Below, in pieces: positions 37,268 through 45,881 of a DNA stretch of 64,000 nucleotides. A program made the position numbers and the translations under genes. How positions within the stretch are numbered: the first letter of the stretch is position 1; each line of letters starts with the position of its first letter. The DNA lies in contig OZ253505.1 of assembly GCA_965262255.1 (NCBI GenBank), positions 1,612,001 to 1,676,000 of the forward strand, in the 5' to 3' direction. The notes under the pieces are model-generated. The model had not been told where the DNA came from. It did no database searches and was given only the letters and a program-made list of their open reading frames with translations. Source of the stretch: JANQQC01 sp965262255 (GTDB lineage: Bacteria > Pseudomonadota > Alphaproteobacteria > Caulobacterales > Hyphomonadaceae).

Positions 37268-37705
37268 ATGGCTTATCGCATAGCAATACAAATATTTTTT
37301 CTTATGCTTCCGTTCCTTGTATACGGAGCTTACCGTTACTTGTTAGCTGATGCTAAGAATGAAGGTCGAAAGGTGTGGCCGATAAACACACTTTTTATAA
37401 CTGGAGCAGTCATTTCTGCTATTGTTTGGGTCGTTTCGGTGTTGACAGAGGATCGACGGCGTGACGTTTGTCGACAACCGGCTCGGATGGAGAATGGAGT
37501 GTTGATTTCTAGCTCGACTCTGGCATGTGAGAAGGACATTACGCAAGTTGGAATTCCCGATAGTTCTGTCAAACCTCGTCCAGCCAAAGGGATAAGTGCT
37601 AATAGACCTGATTCAAGTGATCGTATCCGTGCGATTGAGGTTGAACCCGTTGGGGAAGACGAACTGTCAAAAAATGAGGTTGGAGATGAAAACGGAGGAA
37701 ATTGA
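37268..37705 (+). CDS. Small membrane protein, DUF6111-like
   Basis: The product has 145 residues. Two membrane helices (IAIQIFFLMLPFLVYGAYRY at about 5-24 and INTLFITGAVISAIVWVVSV at about 39-58) precede a soluble, charged tail. Length and position between the Nudix gene and cca match DUF6111 proteins of Alphaproteobacteria. Its 3' end overlaps the start of cca by 20 bases. Confidence 0.7.
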   Translation: MAYRIAIQIFFLMLPFLVYGAYRYLLADAKNEGRKVWPINTLFITGAVISAIVWVVSVLTEDRRRDVCRQPARMENGVLISSSTLACEKDITQVGIPDSSVKPRPAKGISANRPDSSDRIRAIEVEPVGEDELSKNEVGDENGGN

Positions 37706-38945
37706 AATACCATGGTGCCAAGAGGATGGCCCAAAGAAGGTACTCGGAATTCTCAACAGTTACGAAATTGATTCTTCGCGATTCGTTGGAGGGTGTGTTC
37801 GCAATTACATAATGGGCGAAAACAGAAGTTTAGACTTAGACATAGCAACGAAATTTGAGCCTCAAAAGGTCACCGAAATTTTGGAACGGGCTGGGTTGCA
37901 AGTGGTACAGTCTGGGACTTCCCACGGGACGGTTACAGTTATTTGTGACAAGGAATCTTTCGAAATAACGACACTGAGAAGAGATGTCGTAACAGATGGC
38001 CGTCACGCGATAGTAAAATTTACCGATGATTGGATAGAAGATGCGAAGCGACGGGATTTCACGTTCAATGCGCTTTATTATGACGGAGTTCATACGGTTT
38101 ACGATCCTACTGCAAAGGGATTAGACGATGCCAGAGCTAGAAAGGTAATTTTTATAGGTGAAGCGAGTGAAAGGCTTCGGGAAGACTATTTGAGAATTTT
38201 GAGATTTTTCCGGTTAAACGCTCAATTTGAGCTGGAATGCTATGAAGACGGATTGCGGGCTTGCCAAGAGAATCGAGACGGTTTGCGAATGGTTTCAAAA
38301 GAGCGAATTTGGAAGGAGTTTCGCGCATTACTTAGGCGCTCATCAAGCCCCTATTGTACGTTATTGAAAATGTATGACACGGGGGTTCTAGAATTAATTT
38401 TACCCCAGGTCGACAAAAGAAAGTTACAGTCTAGGCCCATAGCATTGCTTGAATGTCCAACTCATAAGAAACCGGATGAGTTGCAGAAGCTAATGGCGAT
38501 GTTGGAGCGATTAGAAGTAACTGCCGAAGAGACGGCTGTTTCACTTCGTCTTTCTAACGCTTTTCGCAAGAGGCTTATCGAATGGGCGAGGAGTGAAGTA
38601 GATATCGAAAAAAACAGATCAATTAAGGGCTGGCAGAAGTTAGTTACACGAATAACCAAGGAGGGATTCTATGATCGCGTATTTGGTTCAGCGACGGAAA
38701 GGGACATTGGAAAATGGAACAATCTTATAGATGCTATATTGAACTGGACAGTGCCAAGTTTACCTGTCAACGGCAGAGATATGGCAGATGTTGGGTTTGT
38801 CGAAAGAGAAATTGGCAAGATCTTAGGAGAACTAAAGGAAATCTGGATAGAAAGCGACTTTAATTGTTCATCCGAACAGTTAATTGATATAGCGAGACAG
38901 CGTTACCAGTCTATGGCCACTTCACAAGAGGGGGCATCGAACTAA
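37686..38945 (+). CDS. cca: CCA tRNA nucleotidyltransferase / poly(A) polymerase family
   Basis: The product has 419 residues from ATG 37686 (GAGG upstream); ATG 37674 and the open frame to 37596 are alternatives. FVGGCVRNYIMGENRSLDLDIATK contains the nucleotidyltransferase motif with the D-x-D pair, and DAKRRDFTFNALYYD and RILRFFRLNAQF are the following signature blocks. The enzyme adds or repairs tRNA 3' CCA ends. Its last 35 bases overlap the antisense 3' end of the hemF copy at 38911. The final 137 bases occur again at 41143-41279. Confidence 0.93.
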   Translation: MKTEEIEIPWCQEDGPKKVLGILNSYEIDSSRFVGGCVRNYIMGENRSLDLDIATKFEPQKVTEILERAGLQVVQSGTSHGTVTVICDKESFEITTLRRDVVTDGRHAIVKFTDDWIEDAKRRDFTFNALYYDGVHTVYDPTAKGLDDARARKVIFIGEASERLREDYLRILRFFRLNAQFELECYEDGLRACQENRDGLRMVSKERIWKEFRALLRRSSSPYCTLLKMYDTGVLELILPQVDKRKLQSRPIALLECPTHKKPDELQKLMAMLERLEVTAEETAVSLRLSNAFRKRLIEWARSEVDIEKNRSIKGWQKLVTRITKEGFYDRVFGSATERDIGKWNNLIDAILNWTVPSLPVNGRDMADVGFVEREIGKILGELKEIWIESDFNCSSEQLIDIARQRYQSMATSQEGASN

Positions 38946-39775
38946 GTATGCTATCGACGTTCCCACCGGTTTTAAGTCCGAACGTCGTGCCTCGGTCGTA
39001 GAGCAGATTGAACTCAACGTACCGTCCTCTTCGTGTTAATTGTTCCTCTCTTTCTTGCTCGCTCCAAGCGTCGTTCATTCTTCGCGTCGCAATTTTTGGA
39101 TAGATGTCGGCCAAAGTAGTACCGACCGCTTTTGTAAAGGCGAAATCCTCCTCCCAGTCGCCGCTATTTAATTGGTCGATGAAGATTCCTCCTATTCTTC
39201 TTGGTTCGTTTCTGTGAGCAAGATAGAAATACTCGTCGCAATTTTTTTAAATTTTGCATAACTTGCTACAGTATGAGCGTTACAGGTATTTTCGAATGCT
39301 CTATGAAAATCATTGGAGTCAGGATATGAACTAGAGCGTTGGTACTCTAACTACGGGGTTAAATCTGCCCCACCACCAAACCAACTTCTAGACGTAACGA
39401 TCATTCTCGTATTGAGGTGAACAGCAGGAACGTGTGGGTTCTTGGGATGGGCAATTAAGGATACACCACTTGCCCAGAATTTACCGTCATTTTGATCTGC
39501 CCCGGGTATCTGAGCGCGAGAGGCTTCTGAAAAACTTCCATAGACTGTAGATACATGTACTCCGACCTTTTCAAAGAATCGCCCTCGAAGAATAGCCATA
39601 ACGCCTCCGCCCAGATCTTTTTCTCCATCTCCTCGCCTCCACGCAGTTTTTGCAAACTTTGCTTCCGATGATCCGTATAGGTATGAAGGTGCCGAATGTT
39701 CGAGTCGCTCAAAACGACTGACTAAATCGTCTTGAAGATGTTCAAATCATTCTTGCACATAAGTTTTTTTCATAA
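38911..39775 (-). pseudogene. Decayed duplicate of hemF
   Basis: It is homologous along its whole length to the intact hemF at 41245-42108 (offset 2333-2334 bases). From ATG 39775 it reads MKKTYVQE and then a TGA where hemF has TGG at codon 9. Further frameshifts leave fragments such as VGVHVSTVYGSFSEASRAQIP and RRGRYVEFNLLYDRGTTFGL. It has the original position antisense to the end of cca, so the intact copy is the displaced one. Confidence 0.9.
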
Positions 39776-40122
39776 ATAATCCAATTCAAAAAAATTATGA
39801 AACAGACCAAAAATCTAAATATTCCCTAGGTTTGCATACAATTTTATTCTAATAGAGTTTTCAATAATCTAGAACCGATTCTACTTTTAAGCTTTGTAAT
39901 AGAATCAAAAATATTAAAGAGTGTCTCTTTAGACTATACATTTAGGCCGTGCTAGGTGTGTTTCATCCTATATATATTGCCAACGTTATGATAGTGTTTT
40001 TTTCAGCGTTCACAAACATAATATTACAGATTGTGATCAGACAATAACCATTTAATAAAAACGTTAAGATTAAATATAACTTTTCTTCTTCATTGAAAAT
40101 TTGTCCCTAGCTTGATTACATT
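39776..40122. other. AT-rich intergenic spacer within the duplicated segment
   Basis: About 350 strongly AT-rich bases with no ORF, hairpin or known repeat. The corresponding spacer in the second copy (42109-42281) is only 173 bases, so this one has grown or the other has shrunk. Confidence 0.4.
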
Positions 40123-41091
40123 TCAAAACTCACTAAGCAATATTTGAGCCGACTTTTGAAGATCACAATCAACTTTCGCAACTCTCTCTAAGTGTGCTTT
40201 ATGTTCCTCTATATTTACAAATTTTTCCAGTGCATCCTTTTGAATTCTCCATTGTAACGTTTTCTTTCCAATACAGATCGCTCTAAAGGCATTAGTAAAA
40301 TGTATTAGATTGTGATCATCTTGGGTGTGCTGATTGACCCAGGTCAAAACCTTATTTTTGTCTTCACTTAATTCATGCCAGCAAATGAAAACAAACTTAG
40401 GATCCGAACTTTCATATATTTTACTCAATGATGATGTGATACGGTTTAATGCGGATTCTTGAATTTGAGCAAGTTCCATGTCGCTAAGTACAATTTTTTC
40501 TGTCAAGCGTCCCTGATTAATTTTACCATGTTGCATCATAGTAACTCGAACAAAAAACATAAGCCAGGAAAAAGCAGAACCATCCTCAATACCTTTTAGA
40601 ATAGTTTTGATTCGTAAGTTTTTCTCGATTGGGTAAACTATATCCTGAGCTATCGCACAACACATCATAGTAATACTGAACTCAAGTGGTTCAGGAGGCC
40701 CCATTGCAAGCGAAAGCTGATCGGCGGTTGTTGAGAAAATATCAAAAATTGCAGACCGGTCAGAGTCAGTTAAATACTGTTGCCTAGCGTAAGACCAAAG
40801 TCTCTCTAGAACTTGCTTACAGTTTACGTCGCTTTTACCTTCATCATTCTGCACAAGATCAATCAGTATTTTAGATGCCTTGGTGGGTTCGATCTCTGCT
40901 AGCTCTAAAAAATTGTGCAGTTTTTCGGATATTTTCCAAGAGACTGGATTTTGTTCAAAATAACACTGTTGAAACAATGGACTGCTCAAACTCTTTTCAC
41001 GATTAGCAGTTTTTGCTTCATCTGGGGAAAGACTTGTAAAGAAACCATATTCTTTAAATATTGATTTCCAAGCTTCTGTCTCTGTGATCAT
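40123..41091 (-). CDS. KAP-associated protein, diverged duplicate (X')
   Basis: The product has 322 residues. It is homologous to 42282-43271 at low identity: LSSPLFQQCYFEQNPVSWKI corresponds to ITSPMHWKYYYDLNPTSLEI, GSAFSWLMFFVRVTMMQHG to GRAFSWIMYFVRSMMIDHG, and both have ILK/ILD-IE-G before it. It is helical and soluble. Its ATG shares one base with the stop of a 17-codon remnant of the KAP 3' end, so it arose by duplication and now lacks a KAP ATPase of its own. It is intact, unlike the duplicated hemF. Confidence 0.7.
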   Translation of the reverse strand: MITETEAWKSIFKEYGFFTSLSPDEAKTANREKSLSSPLFQQCYFEQNPVSWKISEKLHNFLELAEIEPTKASKILIDLVQNDEGKSDVNCKQVLERLWSYARQQYLTDSDRSAIFDIFSTTADQLSLAMGPPEPLEFSITMMCCAIAQDIVYPIEKNLRIKTILKGIEDGSAFSWLMFFVRVTMMQHGKINQGRLTEKIVLSDMELAQIQESALNRITSSLSKIYESSDPKFVFICWHELSEDKNKVLTWVNQHTQDDHNLIHFTNAFRAICIGKKTLQWRIQKDALEKFVNIEEHKAHLERVAKVDCDLQKSAQILLSEF

Positions 41092-41142
41092 TAATCTTCA
41101 CTCCAGTCGATATTCGGTACAATAATTTTCACGATACCTTCT
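41091..41142 (-). pseudogene. 3'-terminal remnant of the KAP ATPase gene at the duplication junction
   Basis: The minus strand reads ANLEGIVKIIVPNIDWSED then TAA, matching the KAP C terminus SNLEGTLQQLIPNINWSFSQ. The remnant stops abruptly at AATTGGC, which is also where cca homology begins, so the junction has microhomology. Confidence 0.75.
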
Positions 41143-41279
41143 AAATTGGCAAAATCTTGGGAGAACTAAAGGAAATTTGCAATGAAAGCGACTTCAATTG
41201 TTCATCCAAACAGTTAACTGATATAGCGAAACAGCGTTACCTGTCTATGGCCACTTCACAAGAGGGGGCATCGAACTAA
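41143..41279 (+). pseudogene. Duplicated 3' fragment of cca
   Basis: About 137 bases nearly identical to the end of cca (38809-38945), including the shared stop region GGGGGCATCGAACTAA. It has no start codon. It was carried along because cca and hemF overlap tail to tail. Confidence 0.88.
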
Positions 41280-42108
41280 GTATGCTATCGACGTTCCCAC
41301 CCGTTTTAAGTCCGAAGGTCGTGCCTCGGTCATGGAGCAGGTTAAACTCTACATACCTTCCTCTTCGTACTAATTGTTCTTCTCTATCTTTTTCACTCCA
41401 TACGTCGCTCATTCTTCGCTTTGCAATTTCTGGATAGACGTCAGCCAAAGTCGTTCCGACCGCTTTTGTAAAGGCGAAATCCTCTTCCCAGTTGCCGCTA
41501 TTTAGTTGGTCGAAGAAGATTCCACCGATTCCTCTTGGTTCGTTTCTGTGAGCAAGATAGAAATAGTCGTCGCAATTTTTCTTAAATTGCGAATAGTTGG
41601 CTACAGCATGGGCATCGCACGTATTTTTAAAAACTTTATGAAATTCTATAGCGTCTTGGAAAGAATTAGAGCGTTGGTAGTTTAACAGAGGGGTTAGATC
41701 TGCCCCACCACCAAACCAACTTTTAGACGTAACAATCATTCTCGTATTGAGGTGAACTGCAGGAACGTGTGGGTTCTTTGGATGGGCAATTAAAGATACC
41801 CCGCTTGCCCAAAATTTACCCTCATTTTGATCTGCCCCGGGTATTTGAGCGCGAAAAGCTTCCGAAAAACTCCCATAGACTGTTGATATGTGAATGCCAA
41901 CTTTCTCAAATAAACGCCCTCGCAGAATGGCCATAACGCCTCCACCGAGATCGTCATTTCGGTCTCCCCTTCGCCACGGTGTTCTTACAAATTTGGAATC
42001 TGACGGTCCGTATAAGTTTAGTGGTGCCGAACTATCCAGTTTCTCAAAACGATCGATTAAATCGTTTTGGAGATACTCAAACCATTTTTGTGCCTTGTTT
42101 TTTTTCAT
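41245..42108 (-). CDS. hemF: Oxygen-dependent coproporphyrinogen III oxidase HemF
   Basis: The product has 287 residues from ATG 42108, aligned with the start of the duplicate; the frame is open to 42135. Family blocks are GGGVMAILRG, ASGVSLIAHPKNPHVPAVHLNTRM, WFGGGADLTPLL, RGIGGIFFDQL and RRGRYVEFNLLHDRGTTFGLKTGGNVDSILSSMPP; each is a HemF signature. The enzyme decarboxylates coproporphyrinogen III to protoporphyrinogen IX using oxygen. It is the only intact copy in the window. Confidence 0.95.
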   Translation of the reverse strand: MKKNKAQKWFEYLQNDLIDRFEKLDSSAPLNLYGPSDSKFVRTPWRRGDRNDDLGGGVMAILRGRLFEKVGIHISTVYGSFSEAFRAQIPGADQNEGKFWASGVSLIAHPKNPHVPAVHLNTRMIVTSKSWFGGGADLTPLLNYQRSNSFQDAIEFHKVFKNTCDAHAVANYSQFKKNCDDYFYLAHRNEPRGIGGIFFDQLNSGNWEEDFAFTKAVGTTLADVYPEIAKRRMSDVWSEKDREEQLVRRGRYVEFNLLHDRGTTFGLKTGGNVDSILSSMPPLVKWP

Positions 42109-42281
42109 AGATTGACAACAACTATTTTTAAACAAATAGACGAAAAGACTGAGTCTAGATAATCGCTAAAATAAACCAAAGTAGACGTACAACGAGTAAG
42201 TGTTTCTGTACCAGTAAGATGTTTCAATGAATAAATTGTTTTCCGTTACAAAACAAACTCTGAAAAGCGTTATCAAATTTA

Positions 42282-43271
42282 CTAGTGTATAGAGGCATGC
42301 AATCGTTGAAGTACCGTCCTAGCTTGTTCCTTTGCGTCTACATTTTTTGAAGGTACTTCTTCCAATCTGGTAATCACTTTCTCCAAGTTAATCACTTTTT
42401 CCAAGAATTTTGTTTGAATGAACTGCGTTTGTCCTCTCTCCGAAGTCCGAATAGAAATAAAAGCATTCAGAAATTCAATTAAACCATATATAGTTTCAAT
42501 CTGTTTCTCTACCCAATTACTTAACCTGTTTCGTTCATTAGGGTTTCCTAAATCGTACCACAGGTAAAGAATATGCCTTGGGTTAGAGGAAACCAGAATC
42601 TTATCTGAATCAATACTAATTCTTTCTAACGATTTTTCGCGCATGTTATTAATCTCAAAATCACGTAACCATTTTGAACCAGTCTGATCTCCGATATTAA
42701 TTACGCCATGATCAATCATCATACTTCGAACAAAATACATTATCCAAGAGAACGCACGGCCATTCTCTATTACATCGAGAATAACACTTAATCTTTCCGA
42801 CGATTCTGTCACACTGAGTAGTTTTGCCGATATTACCTCAATTCGCATGAAGGTGTCAAATTCAAGTGGAAGTCTTGGTCCCCTCTGCTTTGACAGATCA
42901 TCCGCTACTTCGGACAAAATGCGAAATATGGAAAACCGAGTGGTTTTAATTTCCAACTTGTTTTTGATTTCGACCTCCAAACGATCTAAGAAATCATCAC
43001 AACATATCTTTGAGTTTTGATCTGTACTAAGGCTAAGGTCTTTCATCCACAATACTGCGTCTTCTTGGTTTTCCTCTACTAGACGAATAAATTCGTGAAG
43101 CTTAGTCTCAATTTCTAATGATGTCGGATTAAGGTCGTAATAGTACTTCCAATGCATCGGACTGGTAATCCTACCGTCGCGAATTGAAGCTTCTATCTCT
43201 TCAGCTGAACGCGTCGTAAACAATTCTAACCTTCTGCCACCTTTATTAGTGTATATCAGATTTGTACTCAT
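42282..43271 (-). CDS. KAP-associated protein (X)
   Basis: The product has 329 residues from ATG 43271, whose ATGA overlaps the KAP stop by four bases, so the two are translationally coupled. The frame continues to 43286, but the overlap favours 43271. It is helical and soluble, with the central block GRAFSWIMYFVRSMMIDHG and the early ITSPMHWKYYYDLNPTS. In many KAP proteins a comparable region follows the ATPase in one chain. Here it is separate, perhaps through an old split. It is a paralogue of 40123-41091. Confidence 0.7.
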   Translation of the reverse strand: MSTNLIYTNKGGRRLELFTTRSAEEIEASIRDGRITSPMHWKYYYDLNPTSLEIETKLHEFIRLVEENQEDAVLWMKDLSLSTDQNSKICCDDFLDRLEVEIKNKLEIKTTRFSIFRILSEVADDLSKQRGPRLPLEFDTFMRIEVISAKLLSVTESSERLSVILDVIENGRAFSWIMYFVRSMMIDHGVINIGDQTGSKWLRDFEINNMREKSLERISIDSDKILVSSNPRHILYLWYDLGNPNERNRLSNWVEKQIETIYGLIEFLNAFISIRTSERGQTQFIQTKFLEKVINLEKVITRLEEVPSKNVDAKEQARTVLQRLHASIH

Positions 43272-44578
43272 TGGGAAAAGCTCCAATTAATGTTTGGAAT
43301 CAATTGCTGTAATGTTCCCTCCAAGTTGGATACTTCGATACAGTCGGCATCGCAGGCGCTTAGTAATCGTTTGAGGTATATATTTTTAGTTGCCTCTTCA
43401 ATTACAGGAAAAGACTCGGATAATGTTGTTTCTGAATATCGATATATCCACTCGTACACATTTGGAAATTTCAATTGTATCGCACATCTAAGTAAAAGGT
43501 CACTGAGTTCAATTACTGATGGTTCGACCCCTTGAATTCCTAACGCAAATGAGTTTATTAGACGGTTAACATCGCGTGGTGTTTTTAAAATACTTAGATT
43601 AGAGATTTCTTTTAACGCGAAAGACATGCGCTTTGCTCTTGTTTCGTCGTCCAACACTTCGGTCAAACTAGCCTTTATTATATTGTTTAAATTTTCTTGC
43701 AGATATGACCTTAAAAATTTTTGTTCAATTTGTGGTACACTAACAACTAATTGAAAAATTTTATCAGTAAACGATGGATTCTTAGCAGATGGACGGTTCT
43801 GTAACAAATTTACAATTTGGTCGGCATCAAACGATAACACATAAGTAATGTTCGGTAATAAAGCAGTAGATCGCACCAATCGAAATATTGCTATAATTTC
43901 TTCCGGTTCTAACCGGTCTAAGTCGTCGATGACAACAATAATCCTTTGCTTTTGTTTTTCTAGTGCGACAGATGCAGAATTGCGAAGTTCGTCTAAGTTT
44001 GTAACATCAGGTTTTAGACGAATAACCTTTACGGAGGATTTTAAGAGATCCCAGATGTCTGATATGATTGGAATACCAACACTATTTGTCACTCTCTCCA
44101 CGAAATCTGATCTTTTGTCGCTTTCGCTGATTGCTTTCGCGTATTTACGAAAATTTCTATAATCCCAATACTGATTCTTCGCCTTGGCGAAATAATTTAT
44201 AATCCAACATTCACCACGAGTCTCACTCACAAGTTTTGAGCAAATAAAGAGCAAAAAGTCCGCCAATAATGCGGTTCTGTTACCGATAAGCCAGGGGGAG
44301 TACCAGAAGATTACGGGCTTGGACGAATCGTGTTTGTGACTAGATTGTTCGGTTAGTTCTTTCTCCAGAAGATGCAGCAACGAGGTTTTTCCAGAACCCC
44401 ATGAACCTGATACGCCTATAACAAAGCTTTCTGATCCTCTGTAAGACAGTAAGTGCGAGGCAACTTTTTTAGCAAAAGCGGCGAATGAAAACAAATCTTC
44501 ACTTTTGTCCCGGATTGGGATATCCGGAAAAATTAAGGATTCAGGTCTTTCCTTCATCGGGTTAACTCTATCTTGCAT
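43268..44578 (-). CDS. KAP family P-loop NTPase
   Basis: The product has 436 residues. Walker A is GSWGSGKTSLL (about 58-68), followed by FWYSPWLIGNRTALLADFLL, Walker B IVVIDDLDRLEPEEI, and a KAP-type lid with KTPRDVNRLINSF. The usual KAP transmembrane insertion is not evident, so it is probably cytoplasmic. KAP NTPases occur widely in mobile and defence contexts. The operon is KAP then X; hemF follows on the same strand. Confidence 0.85.
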   Translation of the reverse strand: MQDRVNPMKERPESLIFPDIPIRDKSEDLFSFAAFAKKVASHLLSYRGSESFVIGVSGSWGSGKTSLLHLLEKELTEQSSHKHDSSKPVIFWYSPWLIGNRTALLADFLLFICSKLVSETRGECWIINYFAKAKNQYWDYRNFRKYAKAISESDKRSDFVERVTNSVGIPIISDIWDLLKSSVKVIRLKPDVTNLDELRNSASVALEKQKQRIIVVIDDLDRLEPEEIIAIFRLVRSTALLPNITYVLSFDADQIVNLLQNRPSAKNPSFTDKIFQLVVSVPQIEQKFLRSYLQENLNNIIKASLTEVLDDETRAKRMSFALKEISNLSILKTPRDVNRLINSFALGIQGVEPSVIELSDLLLRCAIQLKFPNVYEWIYRYSETTLSESFPVIEEATKNIYLKRLLSACDADCIEVSNLEGTLQQLIPNINWSFSQ

Positions 44579-44945
44579 TAGAATAGTCGCAAATTAGTCT
44601 TCGCTCTAAAAATACTTCCACAACTACAACTGAACTTCGTACAATTCAATAGATAATCTTAGGTAGTCCGCCTTAGCCAACATATTATTGTTCCGTCTGC
44701 ACTAACGCGTCGAAAGGGCAGAACTATAGATGATCTGAACCGTTAGTCGTGCTACATGCTTAGTATAGTGATTAGAGAACATTTTTACAACGTTTCGGAC
44801 TGAATAAAGTTTAAGGTGGTGCGATTAGTTATTGCAGAAACTTGTATCGGATAACCGTTGAGCGAATTTGGATAAATAGTAACAAGTAACGAACTTTGAT
44901 GGACTTCGATGTTAGAAACTAAGACGTTGAGACGCTGTGCTCGTC
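44579..44945. other. Intergenic region without recognisable features
   Basis: About 370 bases between the KAP gene and the 2-oxoglutarate oxygenase gene. It contains the KAP upstream region, but no confident promoter, hairpin, ORF or repeat was seen. Confidence 0.4.
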
Positions 44946-45686
44946 TTATTGGATTGGATCATTCCTTAACCAACCTACGATCGAAAATCTACCTTCACCA
45001 GCAAAACTCGAAATAGGGCTGACACTGTGAACTTTTCTTCCATCGAACAGCGTTAGCATATTGAATCGCGGTATGAACGCCTCTGTTACGTCGGTAGTCT
45101 GCTTGTCAATGAACATTAACAGGCCGCCCCAATCGGTATGCCAGTTTTTCGAAAACCCGAGAGTATACGCGGCGCGTCGTTCGTTGTTTGAACCGTCGTC
45201 CACGTGCCGTGTTAGGAAGGAACCTGGTCCAAAGAGCGTAGCTTGAGCATCCACTTTAGTGATACCATCCTCACCAATAATACGGGATCCAAAGTCAATA
45301 AATTCTGGAGAGTTCAAAAACTTCGTAATTTCGTGAATAGGATGTCCGGGGTCTCGTCCTTCTAGTAGTGCGCCTATCATGTGATATCCGCTGTAACAGT
45401 AACCGTGACTGCGACTTGCAAGCTCCATCACACGATCCATACGTTGCTTTATACCTTGAGTTCCCATGGCATCAATTTGTTCTTTGGAAAGCTCTACAAC
45501 GCCATCTTCCGGGGTCTGGTATATCAACCTCCAACGAATTTGTGTTCGGAGAATATGGGATATAGCTTCGGCATGCTCAGGTTCAAAGATGTCTTGAACT
45601 TGTACAATCTTGCTCTTCGCGTAGATTCTCCCGAATTCGTCGGGATCGAGCGAGGGGTTGATGCGAAGGGGTGGCAACAGTTGCAT
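44946..45686 (-). CDS. 2-oxoglutarate/Fe(II)-dependent oxygenase
   Basis: The product has 246 residues. The double-stranded beta-helix iron site is seen as TRHVDDG (H-x-D), the distal His in GRKVHSVSPIS and the 2-oxoglutarate Arg in GRFSIVGWLR. KNWHTDWGGLLMF resembles the prolyl-hydroxylase-like (Tpa1/Ofd1) subgroup. The substrate is unknown; proteins or small molecules are both possible. It is divergent from the EnvC-like gene. Confidence 0.82.
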   Translation of the reverse strand: MQLLPPLRINPSLDPDEFGRIYAKSKIVQVQDIFEPEHAEAISHILRTQIRWRLIYQTPEDGVVELSKEQIDAMGTQGIKQRMDRVMELASRSHGYCYSGYHMIGALLEGRDPGHPIHEITKFLNSPEFIDFGSRIIGEDGITKVDAQATLFGPGSFLTRHVDDGSNNERRAAYTLGFSKNWHTDWGGLLMFIDKQTTDVTEAFIPRFNMLTLFDGRKVHSVSPISSFAGEGRFSIVGWLRNDPIQ

Positions 45687-45881
45687 AATTTCTTTTGTTA
45701 GGTTGCAAGAACATTGACTATTATGTCAAGTTTTTGCATCGGCTACATGTTAGCATCGGAATGCGGTATAATTGACAGATTAGGTTTGAATCTCGGAATA
45801 ACGTAAATTGTACCACTATAATGCTCCCAGTGGTAGCCTATCTTTCACTGAACTAACCAAAAATTTGGAATATAAAAATCT

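Noticed and set aside
42282..44578. KAP ATPase and X as one gene broken by a frameshift
   Set aside because: The ATGA overlap gives a normal coupled start for X, and the KAP remnant before X' has its own stop at the equivalent place, so two genes is the better reading.
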